Source: Pontederia crassipes
Lineage: Eukaryota > Streptophyta > Magnoliopsida > Commelinales > Pontederiaceae
Assembly: GCA_030549335.1 (NCBI GenBank)
Contig: JAUKPH010000018.1
Location: 6,014,001 to 6,078,000 of the forward strand
DNA length: 64,000 nt
Direction: 5' to 3'
The notes under the pieces were generated by a model. The model saw nothing but the letters and a program-made list of their open reading frames with translations, did not search any database and was not told the DNA's origin. Below, piece by piece: positions 26,801 through 38,268 of this stretch; the first letter of the stretch is position 1; each line of letters begins with the position of its first letter. Position numbers and translations under genes: made by a program.

Positions 26801-29800
26801 AAGAGCGTTATCTTTGATTGTAACGGTTCAACTTCGGTTTGAAATAGAGTTAAAGTTCTAAAGATCTATCACCTCTTAGGACACCCAAAGGTTGTAATAA
26901 GTATCTATAACTTATAGCTTTGAACCTAACTCTAAGACTCTAATCCCCAAGAGTGTTATCTTTGATTGTAACGGTTCAACTTCGGTTTGAAATAGAGTTA
27001 AAGTTCTAAAGATCTATCACCTCTTAGGACAACCAAAGGTTGTAATAAGTATCTATAACTTATAGCTTTGAACCTAACTCTAAGACTCTAATCCCCAAGA
27101 GCATTATCTTTGATTGTAACGGTTCAACTTCGGTTTGAAATAGAGTTAAAGTTCTAAAGCTCTATCACCTCTTAGAACACCCAAAGGTTGTAATAAGTAT
27201 CTATAACTTATAGCTTTGAACCTAACTCTAAGACTCTAATCCCCAAGAGCGTTATCTTTGATTGTAACGGTTCAACTTCGGTTTGAAATAGAGTTAAAGT
27301 TCTAAAGATCTATCACCTCTTAGGATACCCAAAGGTTGTAATAAGTATCTATAACTTATAGCTTTGAACCTAACTCTAAGACTCTAATCCCCAAGAGCGT
27401 TATCTTTGATTGTAACGGTTCGACTTCGGTTTGAAATAGAGTTAAAGTTCTAAAGATCTATCACCTCTTTGGACACCCAAAGGTTGTAATAAGTATCTAT
27501 AACTTATAGCTTTGAACCTAACTCTAAGACTCTAATCCCCAAGAGCGTTATCTTTGATTGTAACGGTTCAACTTCGGTTTGAAATAGAGTTAAATTTCTA
27601 AAGATTTATCACCTCTTAGGACTCCCAAAGGTTGTAATAAGTATCTATAACTTATAGCTTCGAACCTAACTCTAAGACTCTAATCCCCAGAGCGTTATCT
27701 TTGATTGTAACGGTTCAACTTCGGTTTGAAATAGAGTTAAAGTTCTAAAGATCTATCACCTCTTAGGATACCCAAAGGTTGTAATAAGTATCTATAACTT
27801 ATAGCTTTGAACCTAACTCTATGGCTCTAATCCTCAAGAGCGTTATCTTTGATTGTAACGGTTCAACTTCGGTTTGAAATAGAGTTAAATTTCTAAAGAT
27901 CTATCACCTCTTAGGACACCCAAAGGTTGTAATAAGTATCTATAACTTATGGCTTTGAACCTAACTCTAAGACTCTAATCCCCAAGTACGTTATCTTTGA
28001 TTGTAACGGTTCAACTTCGGTTTGAAATAGAGTTAAAGTTCTAAAGATCTATCACCTCTTAGGACACCCAAAGGTTGTAATAAGTATCTATAACTTATAG
28101 CTTTGAACCTAACTCTAAGGCTCTAATCCCCAAGAGCGTTATCTTTGATTGTAACGGTTCAACTTCGGTTTGAAATAGAGTTAAAGTTCTAAAGCTCTAT
28201 CACCTCTTATGACACCCAAAGGTTGTAATAAGTATCTATAACTTATAGCTTTGAACCTAAATCTAAGACTCTAATCCCCAAGAGCGTTATTTTTTATTGA
28301 AACGGTTCAACTTCGGTTTCAAATAGAGTTAAAGTTCTAAAGATCTATCACCTCTTATGACACCCAAAGGTTGTAATAAGTATGTATAACTTATAGCTTT
28401 GAACCTAACTCTAAGGCTCTAATCCCCAAGAGCGTCATCTTTGATTGTAACGGTTCAACTTCGGCTTCAAATAGAGTTAAAGTTCTAAAGATCTATCACC
28501 TCTTAGGACACCCAAAGGTTGTAATAAGTATGTATAACTTATAGCTTTGAATCTAACTCTAAGGCTCTAATCCCCAAGAGCGTTATCTTTGATTGTAACG
28601 GTTCAACTTCGGTTTGAAATAGAGTTAAAGTTCTAAAGATCTATCACCTCTTAGGACACCCAAAGGTTGTAATAAGTATCTATAACTTATAGCTTTGAAC
28701 CTAACTCTAAGACTCTAATCCCCAAGAGCGTTATCTTTGATTGTAACGGTTCAACTTCGGTTTGAAATAGAGTTAAAGTTCTAAAGCTCTATCACCTCTT
28801 AGAACACCCAAAGGTTGTAATAAGTATCTATAACTTATAGCTTTGAACCTAACTCTAAGACTCTAATCCCCAAGAGCGTTATCTTTGATTGTAACGGTTC
28901 AACTTCGGTTTGAAATAGAGTTAAAGTTCTAAAGATCTATCACCTCTTATGACACCCAAAGGTTGTAATAAGTATCTATAACTTATAGCTTTGAACCTAA
29001 CTCTAAGACTCTAATCCCCAAGAGCGTTATCTTTGATTGTAACGGTTCGACTTCGGTTTGAAATAGAGTTAAAGTTCTAAAGATCTATCACCTCTTTGGA
29101 CACCCAAAGGTTGTAATAAGTATCTATAACTTATAGCTTTGAACCTAACTCTAAGACTCTAATCCCCTAGAGCGTTATCTTTGATTGTAACGGTTCAACT
29201 TCTGTTTGAAATAGAGTTAAAGTTGTAAAGATCTATCACCTCTTATGACACCCAAAGCTTGTAATAAGTATCTATAACTTATAGCTTTGAACCTAACTCT
29301 AAGACTCTAATCCCCAAGAGCGTTATCTTTGATTGTAACGGTTCAACTTCGGTTTGAAATAGAGTTAAAGTTCTAAAGATCTATCACCTCTTAGGACACC
29401 CAAAGGTTGTAATAAGTATCTATAACTTATAGCTTTGAACCTAACTCTAAGACTCTAATCCCCAAGAGTGTTATCTTTGATTGTAACGGTTCAACTTCGG
29501 TTTGAAATAGAGTTAAAGTTCTAAAGATCTATCACCTCTTAGGACACACAAAGGTTGTAATAAGTATCTATAACTTATAGCTTTGAACCTAACTCTAAGA
29601 CTCTAATCCCCAAGAGCGTTATTTTTGATTGAAACGGTTCAACTTCGGTTTCAAATAGAGTTAAAGTTCTAAAGATCTATCACCTCTTATGACACCCAAA
29701 GGTTGTAATAAGTATCTATAACTTATAGCTTTGAACCTAACTCTAAGACTCTAATCCCCAAGAGCGTTATCTTTGATTGTAACGGTTCAACTTCGGTTTG

Positions 29801-32800
29801 AAATAGAGTTAAAGTTCTAAAGATATATAACCTCTTAGGACACCAAAGGTTGTAATAAGTATCTATAACTTATAGCTTTGAACCTAACTCTATTGCTCTA
29901 ATCCCCAAGAGCGTTATCTTTGATTGTAACGGTTCAACTTCGGTTTGAAATAGAGTTAAAGTTCTAAAGATCTGTCACCTCTTAGGACACCCAAAGGTTG
30001 TAATAAGTATCTATAACTTATAGCTTTGAACCTAACTCTAAGACTCTAATCCCCCAGAGCGTTATCTTTGATTGTAACGGTTCAACTTCGGTTTGAAATA
30101 GAGTTAAAGTTCTAAAGATCTATCACCTCTTAGGATACCCAAAGGTTGTAATAAGTATCTATAACTTATAGCTTTGAACCTAACTCTAAGACTCTAATCC
30201 CCAAGAGCGTTATCTTTGATTGTAACAGTTCAACTTCGGTTTGAAATAGAGTTAAAGTTCTAAAGATCTATCACCTCTTAGGACACCCAAAGGTTGTAAT
30301 AAGTATCTATAACTTATAGCTTTGAACCTAACTCTAAGACTCTAATCCCCCAGAGCGTTATCTTTGATTGTAACGGTTCAACTTCTATTTGAAATAGAGT
30401 TAAAGTTTTAAAGATCTATCACCTCTTATGACACCCAAAGGTTGTAATAAGTATCTATAACTTATAGCTTTGAACCTAACTCTAAGACTCTAATCCCCAA
30501 GAGCGTTATCTTTGATTGTAACGGTTCAACTTCGGTTTGAAATAGAGTTAAAGTTCTAAAGATCTATCACCTCTTAGGACACCCAAAGGTTGTAATAAGT
30601 ATCTATAACTTATAGCTTTGAACCTAACTCTAAGACTCTAATCCCCAAGAGTGTTATCTTTGATTGTAACGGTTCAACTTCGGTTTGAAATAAAGTTAAA
30701 GTTCTAAAGATCTATCACCTCTTAGGACACACAAAGGTTGTAATAAGTATCTATAACTTATAGCTTTGAACCTAACTCTAAGACTCTAATCCCCAAGAGC
30801 GTTATTTTTTATTGAAACGGTTCAACTTCGGTTTCAAATAGAGTTAAAGTTCTAAAGATCTATCACCTCTTATGACACCCAAAGGTTGTAATAAGTATGT
30901 ATAACTTATAGCTTTGAACCTAACTCTAAGGCTCTAATCCCCAAGAGCGTCATCTTTGATTGTAACGGTTCAACTTCGGCTTCAAATAGAGTTAAAGTTC
31001 TAAAGATCTATCACCTCTTAGGACACCCAAAGGTTGTAATAAGTATGTATAACTTATAGCTTTGAATCTAACTCTAAGGCTCTAATCCCCAAGAGCGTTA
31101 TCTTTGATTGTAACGGTTCAACTTCGGTTTGAAATAGAGTTAAAGTTCTAAAGATCTATCACCTCTTAGGACACCCAAAGGTTGTAATAAGTATCTATAA
31201 CTTATAGCTTTGAACCTAACTCTAAGACTCTAATCCCCAAGAGCGTTATCTTTGATTGTAACGGTTCAACTTCGGTTTGAAATAGAGTTAAAGTTCTAAA
31301 GCTCTATCACCTCTTAGAACACCCAAAGGTTGTAATAAGTATCTATAACTTATAGCTTTGAACCTAACTCTAAGACTCTAATCCCCAAGAGCGTTATCTT
31401 TGATTGTAACGGTTCAACTTCGGTTTGAAATAGAGTTAAATTTCTAAAGATCTATCACCTCTTAGGATACCCAAAGGTTGTAATAAGTATCTATAACTTA
31501 TAGCTTTGAACCTAACTCTAAGACTCTAATCCCCAAGAGCGTTATCTTTGATTGTAACGGTTCGACTTCGGTTTGAAATAGAGTTAAAGTTCTAAAGATC
31601 TATCACCTCTTTGGACACCCAAAGGTTGTAATAAGTATCTATAACTTATAGCTTTGAACCTAACTCTAAGACTCTAATCCCCAAGAGCGTTATCTTTGAT
31701 TGTAACGGTTCAACTTCTGTTTGAAATAGAGTTAAAGTTGTAAAGATCTATCACCTCTTATGACACCCAAAGCTTGTAATAAGTATCTATAACTTATAGC
31801 TTTGAACCTAACTCTAAGACTCTAATCCCCAAGAGCGTTATCTTTGATTGTAACGGTTCAACTTCGGTTTGAAATAGAGTTAAAGTTCTAAAGATCTATC
31901 ACCTCTTAGGACACCCAAAGGTTGTAATAAGTATCTATAACTTATAGCTTTGAACCTAACTCTAAGACTCTAATCCCCAAGAGTGTTATCTTTGATTGTA
32001 ACGGTTCAACTTCGGTTTGAAATAGAGTTAAAGTTCTAAAGATCTATCACCTCTTAGGACAACCAAAGGTTGTAATAAGTATCTATAACTTATAGCTTTG
32101 AACCTAACTCTAAGACTCTAATCCCCAAGAGCATTATCTTTGATTGTAACGGTTCAACTTCGGTTTGAAATAGAGTTAAAGTTCTAAAGCTCTATCACCT
32201 CTTAGAACACCCAAAGGTTGTAATAAGTATCTATAACTTATAGCTTTGAACCTAACTCTAAGACTCTAATCCCCAAGAGCGTTATCTTTGATTGTAACGG
32301 TTCAACTTCGGTTTGAAATAGAGTTAAAGTTCTAAAGATCTATCACCTCTTAGGATACCCAAAGGTTGTAATAAGTATCTATAACTTATAGCTTTGAACC
32401 TAACTCTAAGACTCTAATCCCCAAGAGCGTTATCTTTGATTGTAACGGTTCGACTTCGGTTTGAAATAGAGTTAAAGTTCTAAAGATCTATCACCTCTTT
32501 GGACACCCAAAGGTTGTAATAAGTATCTATAACTTATAGCTTTGAACCTAACTCTAAGACTCTAATCCCCAAGAGCGTTATCTTTGATTGTAACGGTTCA
32601 ACTTCGGTTTGAAATAGAGTTAAATTTCTAAAGATTTATCACCTCTTAGGACTCCCAAAGGTTGTAATAAGTATCTATAACTTATAGCTTCGAACCTAAC
32701 TCTAAGACTCTAATCCCCAGAGCGTTATCTTTGATTGTAACGGTTCAACTTCGGTTTGAAATAGAGTTAAAGTTCTAAAGATCTATCACCTCTTAGGATA

Positions 32801-35660
32801 CCCAAAGGTTGTAATAAGTATCTATAACTTATAGCTTTGAACCTAACTCTATGGCTCTAATCCTCAAGAGCGTTATCTTTGATTGTAACGGTTCAACTTC
32901 GGTTTGAAATAGAGTTAAATTTCTAAAGATCTATCACCTCTTAGGACACCCAAAGGTTGTAATAAGTATCTATAACTTATGGCTTTGAACCTAACTCTAA
33001 GACTCTAATCCCCAAGTACGTTATCTTTGATTGTAACGGTTCAACTTCGGTTTGAAATAGAGTTAAAGTTCTAAAGATCTATCACCTCTTAGGACACCCA
33101 AAGGTTGTAATAAGTATCTATAACTTATAGCTTTGAACCTAACTCTAAGGCTCTAATCCCCAAGAGCGTTATCTTTGATTGTAACGGTTCAACTTCGGTT
33201 TGAAATAGAGTTAAAGTTCTAAAGCTCTATCACCTCTTATGACACCCAAAGGTTGTAATAAGTATCTATAACTTATAGCTTTGAACCTAAATCTAAGACT
33301 CTAATCCCCAAGAGCGTTATTTTTTATTGAAACGGTTCAACTTCGGTTTCAAATAGAGTTAAAGTTCTAAAGATCTATCACCTCTTATGACACCCAAAGG
33401 TTGTAATAAGTATGTATAACTTATAGCTTTGAACCTAACTCTAAGGCTCTAATCCCCAAGAGCGTCATCTTTGATTGTAACGGTTCAACTTCGGCTTCAA
33501 ATAGAGTTAAAGTTCTAAAGATCTATCACCTCTTAGGACACCCAAAGGTTGTAATAAGTATGTATAACTTATAGCTTTGAATCTAACTCTAAGGCTCTAA
33601 TCCCCAAGAGCGTTATCTTTGATTGTAACGGTTCAACTTCGGTTTGAAATAGAGTTAAAGTTCTAAAGATCTATCACCTCTTAGGACACCCAAAGGTTGT
33701 AATAAGTATCTATAACTTATAGCTTTGAACCTAACTCTAAGACTCTAATCCCCAAGAGCGTTATCTTTGATTGTAACGGTTCAACTTCGGTTTGAAATAG
33801 AGTTAAAGTTCTAAAGCTCTATCACCTCTTAGAACACCCAAAGGTTGTAATAAGTATCTATAACTTATAGCTTTGAACCTAACTCTAAGACTCTAATCCC
33901 CAAGAGCGTTATCTTTGATTGTAACGGTTCAACTTCGGTTTGAAATAGAGTTAAAGTTCTAAAGATCTATCACCTCTTATGACACCCAAAGGTTGTAATA
34001 AGTATCTATAACTTATAGCTTTGAACCTAACTCTAAGACTCTAATCCCCAAGAGCGTTATCTTTGATTGTAACGGTTCGACTTCGGTTTGAAATAGAGTT
34101 AAAGTTCTAAAGATCTATCACCTCTTTGGACACCCAAAGGTTGTAATAAGTATCTATAACTTATAGCTTTGAACCTAACTCTAAGACTCTAATCCCCTAG
34201 AGCGTTATCTTTGATTGTAACGGTTCAACTTCTGTTTGAAATAGAGTTAAAGTTGTAAAGATCTATCACCTCTTATGACACCCAAAGCTTGTAATAAGTA
34301 TCTATAACTTATAGCTTTGAACCTAACTCTAAGACTCTAATCCCCAAGAGCGTTATCTTTGATTGTAACGGTTCAACTTCGGTTTGAAATAGAGTTAAAG
34401 TTCTAAAGATCTATCACCTCTTAGGACACCCAAAGGTTGTAATAAGTATCTATAACTTATAGCTTTGAACCTAACTCTAAGACTCTAATCCCCAAGAGTG
34501 TTATCTTTGATTGTAACGGTTCAACTTCGGTTTGAAATAGAGTTAAAGTTCTAAAGATCTATCACCTCTTAGGACACACAAAGGTTGTAATAAGTATCTA
34601 TAACTTATAGCTTTGAACCTAACTCTAAGACTCTAATCCCCAAGAGCGTTATTTTTGATTGAAACGGTTCAACTTCGGTTTCAAATAGAGTTAAAGTTCT
34701 AAAGATCTATCACCTCTTATGACACCCAAAGGTTGTAATAAGTATCTATAACTTATAGCTTTGAACCTAACTCTAAGACTCTAATCCCCAAGAGCGTTAT
34801 CTTTGATTGTAACGGTTCAACTTCGGTTTGAAATAGAGTTAAAGTTCTAAAGATATATAACCTCTTAGGACACCAAAGGTTGTAATAAGTATCTATAACT
34901 TATAGCTTTGAACCTAACTCTATTGCTCTAATCCCCAAGAGCGTTATCTTTGATTGTAACGGTTCAACTTCGGTTTGAAATAGAGTTAAAGTTCTAAAGA
35001 TCTGTCACCTCTTAGGACACCCAAAGGTTGTAATAAGTATCTATAACTTATAGCTTTGAACCTAACTCTAAGACTCTAATCCCCCAGAGCGTTATCTTTG
35101 ATTGTAACGGTTCAACTTCGGTTTGAAATAGAGTTAAAGTTCTAAAGATCTATCACCTCTTAGGATACCCAAAGGTTGTAATAAGTATCTATAACTTATA
35201 GCTTTGAACCTAACTCTAAGACTCTAATCCCCAAGAGCGTTATCTTTGATTGTAACAGTTCAACTTCGGTTTGAAATAGAGTTAAAGTTCTAAAGATCTA
35301 TCACCTCTTAGGACACCCAAAGGTTGTAATAAGTATCTATAACTTATAGCTTTGAACCTAACTCTAAGACTCTAATCCCCCAGAGCGTTATCTTTGATTG
35401 TAACGGTTCAACTTCTATTTGAAATAGAGTTAAAGTTTTAAAGATCTATCACCTCTTATGACACCCAAAGGTTGTAATAAGTATCTATAACTTATAGCTT
35501 TGAACCTAACTCTAAGACTCTAATCCCCAAGAGCGTTATCTTTGATTGTAACGGTTCAACTTCGGTTTGAAATAGAGTTAAAGTTCTAAAGATCTATCAC
35601 CTCTTAGGACACCCAAAGGTTGTAATAAGTATCTATAACTTATAGCTTTGAACCTAACTC
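20880..35660 (+). repeat. 34-monomer (5,030-bp) higher-order unit, nearly three tandem copies
   Basis: Marker variants recur at exactly 5,030 bp: CATCTTTGAT after GAGCGT at 20,891 and 25,921; AGCTTGTAAT at 21,711, 26,741 and 31,771; TATTGCTCTA at 24,861, 29,891 and 34,921; ACTTCTATTT at 25,351, 30,381 and 35,411. The value is 34 units minus 2 bp. Copies are about 20,880-25,910, 25,911-30,940 and 30,941-35,660; the third stops where CTAACGCTC replaces CTAAGACTC. By eye they are almost identical; one difference is TGTCACC at about 22,281 in copy 1 against TATCACC in copies 2 and 3. Just left of copy 1 the match continues minus one monomer. A 17-unit sub-period (2,515 bp, 21,711 to 24,226) suggests an older doubling. 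Confidence 0.9.
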
Positions 35661-36501
35661 TAACGCTCTAATCCCCAAGAGCGTTATCTTTGATTGTAAC
35701 GGTTCAACTTCGGTTTGAAATAGAGTTAAAGTTCTAAAGATCTATCACCTCTTAGGACACCCAAAGGTTGTAATAAGTATCTATAACTTATAGCTTTGAA
35801 CCTAACTCTAAGGCTCTAATCCCCAAGAGCGTTATCTTTGATTGTAACGGTTCAACTTCGGTTTCAAATAGAGTTAAAGTTCTAAAGATCTATCACCTCT
35901 TATGACACCCAAAGGTTGTAATAAGTATGTATAACTTATAGCTTTGAACCTAACTCTAAGGCTCTAATCCCCAAGAGCGTTATCTTTGATTGTAATGGTT
36001 CAACTTCGGTTTGAAATAGAGTTAAAGTTCTAAAGATATATCACCTCTTAGGACACCCAAAGGTTGTAATAAGTATCTATAACTTATAGCTTTGAACCTA
36101 ACTCTAAGGCTCTAATCCCCAAGAGCGTTATCTTTGATTGTAACGGTTCAACTTCGGTTTGAAATAGAGTTAAAGTTCTAAAGATCTATCACCTCTTAGG
36201 ACACCCAAAGGTTGTAATAAGTATCTATAACTTATAGCTTTGAACCTAACTCTAAGACTCTAATCCCCAAGAGCGTTATCTTTGATTGTAACGGTTCAAC
36301 TTCGGTTTGAAATAGAGTTAAAGTTCTAAAGCTCTATCACCTCTTAGAACACCCAAAGGTTGTAATAAGTATCTATAACTTATAGCTTTGAACCTAACTC
36401 TAAGACTCTAATCCCCAAGAGCGTTATCTTTGATTGTAACGGTTCAACTTCGGTTTGAAATAGAGTTAAAGTTCTAAAGATCTATCACCTCTTATGACAC
36501 C

Positions 36502-36506
36502 CAAAG
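36502..36506. repeat. Target-site duplication, left (CAAAG)
   Basis: CAAAG directly before the 5' LTR matches CAAAG at 41,724-41,728 directly after the 3' LTR. It corresponds to unit positions 114-118 of the satellite. A 5-bp duplication is usual for LTR retrotransposon integration. Confidence 0.95.
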
Positions 36507-37190
36507 TGATATGAACCAGGAAACGCATACATTGCAGCCGGCAATAGAAGATTGTTCTAGCAAAGTTGGATGATCAAGATAATGGTGTGGATCTCAAGCA
36601 TAAGGAAATTGAAGATAATCAAGAATGTTTGGAATTTATAATTGATCCGTTACAAGATCGAGTTAGATCAGATCCAACTTCTCAACGGGTTATAAATTGG
36701 GCCGCATGAAGAGTCAGCATAACTTGGGCCAAATAAATCATGGTTTAACCATATTTATTTGGAATTTTCGGAATTAATTAAATATGGAATATGCTGATGA
36801 GGATTGTAACAGAAATTGAGTTTGTTATTTTGTTAAATTAGCTAGGTTGTGGGCTAAGTTAGGGTATTTTCTTTCAGCCCAAATTCTATTTCTAGGGCCT
36901 ATAAATACTGTTACTCATTGTTATGTTAGACATCTTTGAATCTATGAAAATTATGGCTTAATTGCTTTGCTGTGAGGGAACTCCTGCAACCCGTTCTTCG
37001 GGAACTTCCGCTGTTAATTACAAGGTTGGCTATCTTGTTATTAAATCCATCTATTTATAATATTGATTGCTTGGTTCATTGTAATCTTGAGGTTGATATT
37101 CCGCTGCCTTGAAAATTCGTTTGATCTCGTTTCTTTGATTATCATATATTGTTCCGGTCACTCAAGGCATTGTTCTTGAGCATCGTATCA
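36507..37190 (+). repeat. 5' LTR (684 bp)
   Basis: Begins TGATATGAACC and ends GCATCGTATCA. Both boundaries are set by the 3' copy at an offset of 4,533 bp, by the CAAAG duplication outside and by the primer site 2 bp inside. A TATAAATA box lies at 36,900-36,907, about 394 bp in, so U3 is probably the first 60% or so. Downstream, a small CCCG-TTCTT-CGGG hairpin lies at 36,990-37,002. I found no clear AATAAA after the TATA box; AAATAAAT occurs upstream of it near 36,730. Confidence 0.97.
36900..36907 (+). promoter_or_regulatory. TATA box of the 5' LTR
   Basis: TATAAATA in the context GGGCCTATAAATACTG fits a plant RNA polymerase II TATA box. Transcription would be expected to start some 25-35 bp downstream, near 36,930-36,940, which marks the likely U3/R border. 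The same box lies in the 3' LTR at 41,433-41,440, directed out into the satellite. Activity is not shown by the sequence. Confidence 0.65.
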
Positions 37191-37192
37191 GT

Positions 37193-37205
37193 TGGTATCA
37201 GAGCC
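37193..37205 (+). other. Primer-binding site (initiator tRNA-Met)
   Basis: TGGTATCAGAGCC starts 2 bp after the 5' LTR. It is complementary to the last 13 bases of plant initiator tRNA-Met (GGCTCTGATACCA), the commonest minus-strand primer of plant LTR retrotransposons. The match ends after 13 bases. Confidence 0.93.
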
Positions 37206-38268
37206 GCGTTTTCGATTCGGTTTTCTAGTTATCTTCCATTATCTTGTTTCCCCCTGTTTCAGTTTTTAGAAAAAAAAACACCAAAATTCTGCAAAAAAAA
37301 AAAAATCTGGTTTGTTTGTTCTTCAACCCTAGCCGTCATCCTTGGATTCTTCAAAATCTGTTGCAGTTTGAAAAAAAAATAAAAATTCTGGTTTGGTTTT
37401 TCAAATCCTAACCGTCTTCCTTAATTGTTTTCTTTTGTTCTTCAAACCCTAGCCATCATCTATCCTTCAAATCTGGTCAAATCTGGTGCAGATTTGAAAA
37501 AAAAAAATCCAAAAATAAATCTGTTTATTTGTTGTTGAAACCCTAGCCGTCATCCTTATTTATTCTCAAGTTTTGTTGTTGTTTCAAAAAAAATCCGAAA
37601 ATTGAAAAAAAAAGATCGAGAAGGAAAGTGCAAGAAAGGAGAAGGGAAGATAGAAAAAAAAATTCTGAATAAAAAATTCCGAAAATAGAAAAAAGACTGA
37701 AAAGGAAAGTGCAAGAAAGGAGGAAAGAGAAGAACAGAAAAAAAAATTTTTGAAAAAAAAAATCCGAAAAAAAAAAGAAATAGGAGAGAAGAAAAAAAAA
37801 GGAAGGATTATTTCTGGAGAAAAGTGCAAAGAAAATTGAGAATAGAACAATTTGACTCAAGGAATGGTGACATTTGATTTCATTCCAATTCTAAATTTTT
37901 TTATACCTATCCTTATTTGACAACATTTTCCTGATTTCTATTCCAAATCAATTCATTACACATCTATCCTTATTTGGCAATCTTTTTTTCTGATCTCTAT
38001 TCTAAAATCAACTTCAAGTATTCTTTTGATCTTGCAATCATATTGATAAATCAGATTGATTTAATCACACATTGCCCTTGTATTGACTTGCATTAGTTCT
38101 CCTAGAACTTGTTGGAGGGTTCAAGAGAGGAAAAAAGGATGAGTGGTAAGTACAATTGAGGGAAAAAGCCAAATAGAGTTGAGATAAAATACGAGTGTCA
38201 CCACTGAGTGTCACCACATGAGGTAGTGAGATTATTTTTACTAACTTTTGTGGTAGCAATTTCCTACA
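37206..38268 (+). other. Untranslated leader of the element
   Basis: About 1.06 kb with no credible frame. From 37,300 to 37,560 a degenerate motif like AACCCTAGCCGTCATC occurs four times (about 37,325, 37,404, 37,445 and 37,538) between T- and A-rich runs. From 37,590 to 37,830 the + strand is almost all purine. From 37,860 to 38,268 it is AT-rich, with a 13-bp tandem pair GAGTGTCACCAC(T/A) at 38,193-38,218. Predicted proteins here on either strand are low-complexity products of the base composition. Confidence 0.7.
37590..37830 (+). repeat. Purine-rich low-complexity tract with an 81-bp near repeat
   Basis: Long A and GA runs dominate. AAGGAAAGTGCAAGAAAGGA at 37,621 recurs at 37,702, and AAAAATTC- and CCGAAAA-type words recur around it, which points to an internal duplication of about 81 bp that has since drifted. 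The minus-strand reading is rich in Phe and Ser only because of this composition. Confidence 0.6.

Larger units (their letters stand above)
1..36506 (+). repeat. 148-bp satellite array, left arm (about 247 monomers)
   Basis: Seen: a 148-bp unit repeats head-to-tail without interruption or inversion. Successive copies of the marker TGAACCTAAC start at 1, 149, 297 and 445, and the spacing holds to base 36,506 apart from rare 1-2 bp indels (for example CCCCAGAGCG in place of CCCCAAGAGCG). The consensus has about 52 G+C of 148. Most monomers contain one AGATCT (BglII) site at unit positions 90-95; a recurring variant reads AAGCTC there and lacks it. Single-base variants recur in a fixed order, which reveals the higher-order blocks listed separately. 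No open frame of note exists in the array. Known: plant centromeric satellites are often 140-180 bp and AT-rich. Inferred: centromeric or pericentromeric origin; a subtelomeric or knob satellite is the alternative. Confidence 0.98.

Noticed and set aside
20880-35660. The triplication as an assembly error
   Set aside because: Kept as real for now because the copies differ by at least one base and have clean, different outer edges. The sequence alone cannot exclude collapse or over-expansion.
37149-37382. Possible 77-aa protein at the LTR/leader junction
   Set aside because: It spans the LTR end, the primer-binding site and A-rich leader; its composition follows low-complexity DNA and it has no domain.
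37320-37560. Interstitial telomere repeats
   Set aside because: AAACCCTA occurs only as isolated words inside a longer degenerate module, never as tandem CCCTAAA.
37543-37860. Two minus-strand Phe/Ser-rich reading frames
   Set aside because: They are products of the purine-rich tract read backwards; long Phe runs come from poly-A on the + strand.
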